Positions 16,175 through 19,981 of a stretch of 19,981 nucleotides of DNA are shown in pieces (the first letter of the stretch is position 1; each line of letters starts with the position of its first letter). Source of the stretch: CAZSTA01 sp964609495 [NCBI: uncultured bacterium] (GTDB taxonomy: Bacteria > CAZSTA01); NCBI GenBank assembly GCA_964609495.1, contig CAZSTA010000049.1, positions 1-19,981 of the forward strand, in the 5' to 3' direction. Position numbers and translations under genes: made by a program. The notes beneath the pieces are model-generated. The model saw nothing but the letters and a program-made list of their open reading frames with translations. It did no database searches and was not told the DNA's origin.

Positions 16175-16654
16175 TCATTCTTTGACTTTCGATACTGAAC
16201 TCCGCCCTAGGATAGCAAATTCCTGAAAAAGCCGATCCCATTCTATAAGCCTCTTCCTCTCAGCTTGAATCGCCCTCTGGGTATTAGCAGGGGTAACCTC
16301 CATTACTACAAATTCACCAGTTTGGGGGAAGATCATTCCCAGACGCCTTGAGGCCTCTTTAGCCAAGCGCCCTGGCGAGAGAAGTTCTGCTCTTTTACGA
16401 CTGAGCCTCCCTTTTTCAGCGGATAAGCTGGATATTTGAGATTTTTGTTCCTCTATCTCTATACTCATTCTAACCATATCAGCTTTACACCAGATATTAG
16501 CTAATCCCAGAAGCGCTATAATTACAGCTATCGGTAGAGCTACGGAAAGAGGATTTTTTCTAGGTTGTCGGTGAAGTTTCCTTTTAGCCCCCAGTTCCTC
16601 TTCGCCAAGAATATCCCTTATTTGATAATTAGGAACAGTTTGCAATAAGATCAC
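16175..16654 (-). CDS. ftsL: FtsL-like cell division protein
   Basis: A 159-residue bitopic protein in the position usual for ftsL, between rsmH and ftsI. It has a basic cytoplasmic tail (1-35), one membrane helix (about 36-56), then a coiled coil (about 60-95), and the block SPGRLAKEASRRLGM (93-107), which matches the 'dp.rie..Ar.lGm' ending of FtsL/DivIC proteins. About 45 further residues, charged and helical, extend beyond the usual FtsL end. It would pair with an FtsB-like partner and FtsQ. The GTG start directly abuts its AGAGAGG ribosome site; TTG at 16645 would have better spacing (nine bases) and remove three residues. Assignment rests on architecture and synteny. Confidence 0.85.
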   Translation of the reverse strand: MILLQTVPNYQIRDILGEEELGAKRKLHRQPRKNPLSVALPIAVIIALLGLANIWCKADMVRMSIEIEEQKSQISSLSAEKGRLSRKRAELLSPGRLAKEASRRLGMIFPQTGEFVVMEVTPANTQRAIQAERKRLIEWDRLFQEFAILGRSSVSKVKE

Positions 16655-16727
16655 CCTCTCTTTTCTATTTTTGCCTTAATCTAGGTAGAAAGTTGGAGGT
16701 GGAATATTAGCCCTCGTCGCGCTCTCT

Positions 16728-17642
16728 TCAGATCCTTTCCGCGGCTCTTAGCTTAGCGCTTCGCGAACGGCGATTTCTTTCTATCTCCTCTGAGGAGGGA
16801 GTGGTCGGTTTCTTAGTAAGAATTTTAAGTTTAGGATTAAAACTTTCATTAAAGGAGGACCTTAAAGATGCTTCTCGAAATATCGTTTTTACTATTCTAT
16901 CCTCCAGGGAATGGTAAGATATTACACAAATCCTTCCTCCTCTTTTGAGGAGAGAGATACCTCCTTCAAGCCCTTTTTGTAGGGAATTAAGTTCCTCATT
17001 TACCGCTATTCGTAACGCTTGGAAGGTCCTAGTAGCAACGTGAATCTTCTTCGGTCTAGCCCCAAAAGGAACAGCTTTTTTTATCACCTCCACCAATTGA
17101 GATGTAGTTCTAATAGGACTACGAGCTCGCTCCTCAACTATGAATTTGGCTATCCTCTTAGCCCATCTCTCTTCTCCGTACTCGGATATTATACGCGATA
17201 ACTCTCGGTGAGAAAGTTCGTTTACCAGATCCATCGCGGTGAGTTTTTTTCTCATATCCTGCCGCATATCCAAAGGTGATTCGAAGCGGAAACTGAAGCC
17301 TCGCTCCTCATCATCTAACTGGAGGGAAGATAATCCCAGATCGAGGAGTATCCCATCTACCTCGGCGATCTTCAATTCTCCGAGGATATCAACTATATCT
17401 GCGAAGTTACCGCGGGCTAAAATTACCTGAGGGGCATACCTTGCGAGTCTCTCACGAGCAAGTTCCAAAGCCTTCTCATCCCAGTCGATCCCAATCAGCC
17501 TTCCCTCGGGTTGAATCAGATTTAATATCCTCTCGGAATGACCACCTCCTCCTAAAGTGCAGTCTGCATATATCCCCTTTGAATGAGGATTAAGATAATA
17601 TATCGCCTCTTCTAGTAAAACAGGAATATGTTGAATATTCAC
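16728..17642 (-). CDS. rsmH: 16S rRNA (cytosine-1402 N4) methyltransferase RsmH/MraW
   Basis: A 304-residue SAM-dependent methyltransferase that modifies C1402 of 16S rRNA at the decoding centre. The family start HIPVLLEEAIYYL (5-17) and the SAM-binding loop YADCTLGGGGHSERIL (25-40) are present, followed by DGILLDLGLSSLQLD, GFSFR, DMRQD and a C-terminal ISYHSLEDRIVK block. The C terminus ends in the typical NRRSRSAKLRAAER sequence. The GTG start lies 26 bases after mraZ, with no strong ribosome site. It is complete and of normal length. Confidence 0.97.
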   Translation of the reverse strand: MNIQHIPVLLEEAIYYLNPHSKGIYADCTLGGGGHSERILNLIQPEGRLIGIDWDEKALELARERLARYAPQVILARGNFADIVDILGELKIAEVDGILLDLGLSSLQLDDEERGFSFRFESPLDMRQDMRKKLTAMDLVNELSHRELSRIISEYGEERWAKRIAKFIVEERARSPIRTTSQLVEVIKKAVPFGARPKKIHVATRTFQALRIAVNEELNSLQKGLEGGISLLKRGGRICVISYHSLEDRIVKTIFREASLRSSFNESFNPKLKILTKKPTTPSSEEIERNRRSRSAKLRAAERI

Positions 17643-17668
17643 TGATCATCAACTGATAAGAAGGTATG

Positions 17669-18160
17669 CTACGAAACGGAAGTAAAGAAAGGATATTTGA
17701 GATCTTCAGCATCACTCTGAAAAATATCTTCGGCGGCTTTTTCGAGAGAGGGCATAGTCTCCTCATTAAATCTATCCCAGATTTGAGGATTCCATAATTC
17801 TATCCTATCATTAACTCCTACGAGTAATGCTTCTTCATTTAGTTGAACTCTTTCGCGAAGAAGGAAAGGAATTAAGATTCTACCCTGTCCATCCAATTGA
17901 CGGAAGGTTGAGTAGGGGAAGATAGCCCTTTCGAAATCTCGCTTCTGCCTCTGGGTGAAATCTCTATTGCGGAGCTTATCCAGGAAGGAGATCCAATCTC
18001 TTAGGGAAAAGAGGAACAGACATCCCTCCATTCCCCGAGTCAGCACGCATCTTTCCCCCATCTTATTTCGAAACTCAGCGGGAATTATAACTCTTCCCTT
18101 CTCATCTAGGGAATGTCGATACATCCCCATAAAGCCAAGATCTAATTCTAACTCATCCAT
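17669..18160 (-). CDS. mraZ: Transcriptional regulator MraZ
   Basis: A DNA-binding regulator that heads most dcw clusters. It has two AbrB-like half-domains, each with the family signature: MYRHSLDEKGRVIIPAEFR near the N terminus and QLDGQGRILIPFLLRERV in the second half. In E. coli MraZ represses its own operon through TGGGN direct repeats. The start is uncertain. The frame opens at GTG 18190 (173 residues). ATG 18160 (163 residues) has GGGGGA 12 bases upstream. ATG 18130 (153 residues) fits the family's usual N terminus best but has no ribosome site. I use 18160. The region between these starts carries the 10-bp-phased repeats that look like MraZ boxes. Confidence 0.93.
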   Translation of the reverse strand: MDELELDLGFMGMYRHSLDEKGRVIIPAEFRNKMGERCVLTRGMEGCLFLFSLRDWISFLDKLRNRDFTQRQKRDFERAIFPYSTFRQLDGQGRILIPFLLRERVQLNEEALLVGVNDRIELWNPQIWDRFNEETMPSLEKAAEDIFQSDAEDLKYPFFTSVS

Positions 18161-18191
18161 ATCGCTCCATAATCCCCCACTTCTCACCACT
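18157..18191 (-). promoter_or_regulatory. Putative MraZ boxes: four 10-bp-phased repeats
   Basis: On the minus strand the units AGTGG (18191-18187), AGTGG (18181-18177), TATGG (18171-18167) and TATGG (18161-18157) occur with exact five-base spacers. E. coli MraZ is known to bind TGGGN repeats separated by five bases, so both spacing and core (TGG) agree. They lie just downstream of the predicted transcription start and around the alternative mraZ start codons. Binding is inferred. Confidence 0.6.
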
Positions 18192-18205
18192 AATTCATCA
18201 CTACT

Positions 18206-18234
18206 ATTTTACATTAGATCTTTGATTTTAGCAA
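18206..18234 (-). promoter_or_regulatory. Promoter of mraZ operon
   Basis: On the minus strand: -35 TTGCTA (18234-18229), 17-base spacer, -10 TAAAAT (18211-18206). The predicted start is near 18199, a few bases before the first MraZ-like repeat. The promoter overlaps the end of the small candidate gene at 18209-18370. Confidence 0.6.
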
Positions 18235-18370
18235 GTGTTTTCTTTAAAAATTTGCGAATTTTTGGAGAAATATTTTTAATAGGAGTTAATTGAATAGTCA
18301 TAATAAGAGCTACGAGAATTATAGAGGTCGTTATTACTTTCTTAGACGAAATGTCGAGAGAAATCTTCAT
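18209..18370 (-). CDS. Candidate small membrane protein upstream of mraZ (53 aa)
   Basis: An open frame of 53 codons running from ATG 18370 to TAA 18209. The predicted peptide has a short polar start, one hydrophobic stretch long enough to cross a membrane (about 12-28, VITTSIILVALIMTIQL) and a lysine-rich amphipathic tail (about 36-53). I do not recognise it. There is no ribosome site, and the mraZ promoter lies inside its last codons, both of which argue against it. The hydrophobic-then-basic pattern argues for it. It would be transcribed only by read-through from the consensus promoter at 18842-18870. Treat as tentative. Confidence 0.3.
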   Translation of the reverse strand: MKISLDISSKKVITTSIILVALIMTIQLTPIKNISPKIRKFLKKTLAKIKDLM

Positions 18371-18538
18371 TTTATATGTGGCTTTAAAACTGGGTTTGCG
18401 AGATCGCTATATTTAAGATTTTGCTAACAATTGTCCCACCCTAGGTGATAAAGTTAAGTAGCTTCAAAAAAGTTTCTAGCTGTTTGGAATCTACTAAAAA
18501 TAATATATATGCTAAGTGCAATGAGCTTCAATAAAATT

Positions 18539-18570
18539 AAAAAATACCACCCACCTAATCAGTGGCTGGT
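18539..18570 (-). terminator. Intrinsic terminator or attenuator hairpin upstream of mraZ
   Basis: On the minus strand: arm ACCAGCCAC (18570-18562), loop of seven, arm GTGGGTGGT (18554-18546), with one central mismatch, then one A and six T residues (18544-18539). The first five bases of the 5' arm are also part of a competing helix (CTGGT 18605-18601 with ACCAG 18570-18566), as in a terminator/antiterminator pair. Confidence 0.6.
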
Positions 18571-18717
18571 TTCACTATTGGCTAACCTAAAGTCCAAGTG
18601 ACCAGATAAAGGCTATAGGATTATCGCCTCCACCTAATCATATTTAGTTATCTATTTATGATAGTCTTCCTCAATGATGTTGATATATAATATACTGACA
18701 GACCACACCTGGACTTG

Positions 18718-18744
18718 TTTGTTGCCGGCAAAAGTTCCCTTTTC
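18718..18744. repeat. Second copy of the murF-ftsW junction repeat arm
   Basis: Matches 11160-11186 on the same strand at 25 of 27 positions (core CCGGCAAAAGTT, then C/A, then CCTTTTC). Here there is no opposing arm, so no large hairpin forms. It lies within the candidate structured RNA. Confidence 0.55.
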
Positions 18745-18841
18745 AAAGGAGCTATTGACCGTTGTTGGAGCTTCCTGACATCATCAACACCAAGTATGAA
18801 GATCACCATTTATATTATACAAATCATATTATGCTAACTAT

Positions 18842-18870
18842 ATTATACTAAAAATATTATTTAATGTCAA
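18842..18870 (-). promoter_or_regulatory. Perfect consensus promoter pointing toward mraZ
   Basis: On the minus strand: -35 TTGACA (18870-18865), exactly 17 bases, -10 TATAAT (18847-18842). Both boxes are perfect sigma-70 consensus. Predicted start near 18835. The nearest large downstream gene is mraZ, almost 700 bases away, with a terminator-like hairpin in between. Confidence 0.7.
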
Positions 18871-19037
18871 GTATCTAGATCACAAAATTAAGATTTTATT
18901 CGCTGAAAAATCCATTTTGCCGTTAAAAATCATCAAACTTTTCTGGAAGAGAGAGTGTTTTGTCTCAATCTTAGAGGAGATTATCGGAAATTAAATTATA
19001 CACCCTTGGAATCTACTGAAATCACTTAAAAATTTTC

Positions 19038-19066
19038 TTGACAGTTTTCGAGATTTATATTATAAT
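19038..19066 (+). promoter_or_regulatory. Perfect consensus promoter of the GGDEF-RHH gene
   Basis: -35 TTGACA (19038-19043), 17-base spacer, -10 TATAAT (19061-19066). The -10 lies within a perfect 14-base palindrome, TATATTATAATATA (19056-19069), a possible operator although its AT-only composition makes chance likely. Predicted start near 19073, 29 bases before the start codon. Confidence 0.75.
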
Positions 19067-19101
19067 ATAGATATAAATATAATTATATAAATAGGAGATG
19101 A

Positions 19102-19755
19102 ATGATTATGGTCGATAAGGATTTAGATAAGCTAACTGGACTTCACCGAGGAGAATATATGGAAGATCTCATAAGAGAGAAACTCGGGGAAGATAAAGAG
19201 GGTCCTCACTCCATAGCGATGGTAGATATAGATTATTTCAAGCAGATAAATGATAGCTACGGAAGTGAGATTGGAGATGAGGTATTGCGCAAGATAGGTA
19301 GGGTGTTAAAAGAGAATATACCGCAAGAGGGGATAGTAGGGCGCCTTCGTGGGGATGAGTTTGCTATTCTTCTACCTGATACCGGGGCGGAGAATGCCTT
19401 TATTATTATGGAGGAGATTCGGCGTCTCTTTGCAGATACTGACTTCGGATATGAGGTGGAAGGGGTTACTACTAATCTACATGTTGGTATAAGCATCGGC
19501 ATCGCCTCCTTTCCAAGGGATGCCAATAATGATGTTGAATTGATGCGCAAAGCTGAAGAGGCCGGTTATAAGGCTAAGAAGACCGGTCGTAATCGGGTCT
19601 GCCTTCCCAGTGATGAGAGAATGATTCTCAAGACTAGCTACTATACCGCGACTCAGTTAGAGCGATTGGCTGAACTTGCGGCTAAGTTAGAGAAAACGGA
19701 GGCTTTTCTGCTGCGCGAGGCTTTAGATGATCTGCTGAGGAAATATACTAGTTAG
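19102..19755 (+). CDS. GGDEF domain fused to a C-terminal ribbon-helix-helix DNA-binding domain
   Basis: A 217-residue soluble protein with two parts. Residues 9-168 are a GGDEF domain: DKLTGL (9-14), the metal/substrate block MVDIDYFKQINDSYG (40-54), GDEVL (58-62) and the signature RGDEF (83-87) in place of GGDEF. The usual inhibitory RxxD site before the signature is absent (PQEG instead). There is no sensor or membrane domain. Residues 174-217 fit a ribbon-helix-helix (CopG/Arc-like) domain: strand MILKTSYYT, helix TATQLERLAELAAKLEK, turn, helix TEAFLLREALDDLLRKY. It may therefore be a transcription factor controlled by GTP or a cyclic dinucleotide, or a cyclase that localises to DNA. AGGAG lies four bases before ATG 19102 and ten before ATG 19108. 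Catalytic activity is uncertain because of the Arg substitution. Confidence 0.88.
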   Translation: MIMVDKDLDKLTGLHRGEYMEDLIREKLGEDKEGPHSIAMVDIDYFKQINDSYGSEIGDEVLRKIGRVLKENIPQEGIVGRLRGDEFAILLPDTGAENAFIIMEEIRRLFADTDFGYEVEGVTTNLHVGISIGIASFPRDANNDVELMRKAEEAGYKAKKTGRNRVCLPSDERMILKTSYYTATQLERLAELAAKLEKTEAFLLREALDDLLRKYTS

Positions 19756-19808
19756 GTAATGATGGCTATATCATAGCGCTCTTGGCTCTCTGTAAATTGG
19801 ACTTTGAT

Positions 19809-19981
19809 CTACCCATAAGTCATCTTATACTTGATCAATTCCTCGATGATATCTAATACCTGGGCTTGTCTCGATTTTAACTCCTCAAGCTCATCTTTGA
19901 TAACCTCAAAAGCTTCATAACTTATTACTTGCTCATCTGATTTAGATAGTTTTCCCGATTCCTGCCCTCTACCCTGCTTAA
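19809..19981 (-). CDS. 3' end of an unidentified gene (partial)
   Basis: The last 56 codons of a minus-strand frame that enters from the right edge and stops at TAG 19809-19811. The peptide is hydrophilic and strongly helical, with a likely coiled coil in its last 40 residues (SYEAFEVIKDELEELKSRQA, then VLDIIEELIKYKMTYG). No start codon lies within the window in this frame except a Met near the end. It converges on the GGDEF-RHH gene, with a 53-base gap that holds no clear terminator. I do not recognise the family. Confidence 0.55.
   Translation of the reverse strand, partial: KQGRGQESGKLSKSDEQVISYEAFEVIKDELEELKSRQAQVLDIIEELIKYKMTYG

Larger units (their letters stand above)
18539..18835 (-). 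ncRNA. Candidate structured small RNA or leader (about 297 nt)
   Basis: Bounded by a perfect consensus promoter (18870-18842) and the terminator hairpin ending at 18539. Helices visible in the sequence are a long-range pairing of TTGATGATGT (18787-18778) with ACATCATTGA (18680-18671); a GATTA/TAATC stem around an 11-base loop at about 18619-18639; and a 12-bp helix with two two-base bulges (18605-18594 with 18581-18566). It matches no RNA family that I know. A 53-codon open frame (18809-18648) lies inside it but has no ribosome site. It could be a free small RNA, or the leader of the division operon. The length assumes start and stop sites predicted only from motifs. Confidence 0.4.

Noticed and set aside
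18648-18809. 53-codon minus-strand open frame inside the candidate structured RNA
   Set aside because: No ribosome site, no recognisable features, and the same bases form the long-range helices. I kept the RNA reading and mention the frame only in that entry.
18539-18835. Possible known RNA: RNase P RNA, tmRNA, 6S, c-di-GMP riboswitch, T-box or cobalamin riboswitch
   Set aside because: I checked for the hallmark motifs (GAGGAAAGTCC, tRNA-like ends, GEMM core, GGGTGGNACCGCG, B12 box). Only short chance resemblances such as GCCACTG and AGGTGG were present.
19257-19550. Minus-strand open frame of 97 codons opposite the GGDEF gene
   Set aside because: It is antisense to the GGDEF core and rich in Ser/Arg, a typical shadow frame.

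Overview
The window carries a bacterial division and cell-wall (dcw) gene cluster, a sugar-type ABC importer operon downstream of it, and on the far right a divergent, unusual GGDEF gene. All genes from about 18.4 kb leftwards read on the minus strand. Base composition is moderately AT-rich with AT-rich spacers. The organism cannot be named from the sequence. Two signs point to a diderm (outer-membrane) bacterium: MurE has the DNPR motif typical of meso-diaminopimelate addition, and both solute-binding proteins have cleavable signal peptides without a lipobox cysteine, as expected for free periplasmic proteins. The eroded cluster and abundant intergenic repeats would suit an uncultivated lineage, but that is inference.

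Layout, in transcription order (right to left). mraZ, rsmH, an ftsL-like gene, ftsI/pbp and murE form the first unit. It starts at a promoter followed by four 10-bp-phased repeats that look like MraZ operator boxes. After murE come a strong hairpin, a fresh near-consensus promoter and a 160-bp inverted-repeat element. The second unit follows: murF, ftsW, murG, ftsQ and ftsA. ftsZ has its own promoter and ends at a clear intrinsic terminator. mraY, murD, murC and murB, which usually sit between murF and ftsQ, are absent. The murF/ftsW junction holds a hairpin repeat, one arm of which recurs upstream of mraZ.

A 660-bp spacer follows ftsZ. It contains the terminator, GC-rich REP-like palindromes, a second inverted repeat related to the murE/murF one, and tandem promoters for the importer operon: binding protein, permease, permease, second binding protein. 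No ATPase or sugar hydrolase is visible. A perfect 13-bp hairpin lies between the first binding protein and the permeases.

The 900-bp region right of mraZ has no large gene but is rich in signals. A consensus minus-strand promoter is followed about 300 nt later by a terminator hairpin that overlaps an alternative helix. This fits a small RNA or an attenuating leader of the division operon. A possible 53-residue membrane peptide lies between it and mraZ. Diverging from this region, from a perfect TTGACA-17-TATAAT promoter, is a 217-residue protein with a GGDEF domain (signature RGDEF) fused to a C-terminal ribbon-helix-helix DNA-binding domain. This is the most unusual gene in the window and could link cyclic-dinucleotide chemistry or sensing directly to transcription beside the division operon. 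The 3' end of an unidentified gene converges on it at the right edge.
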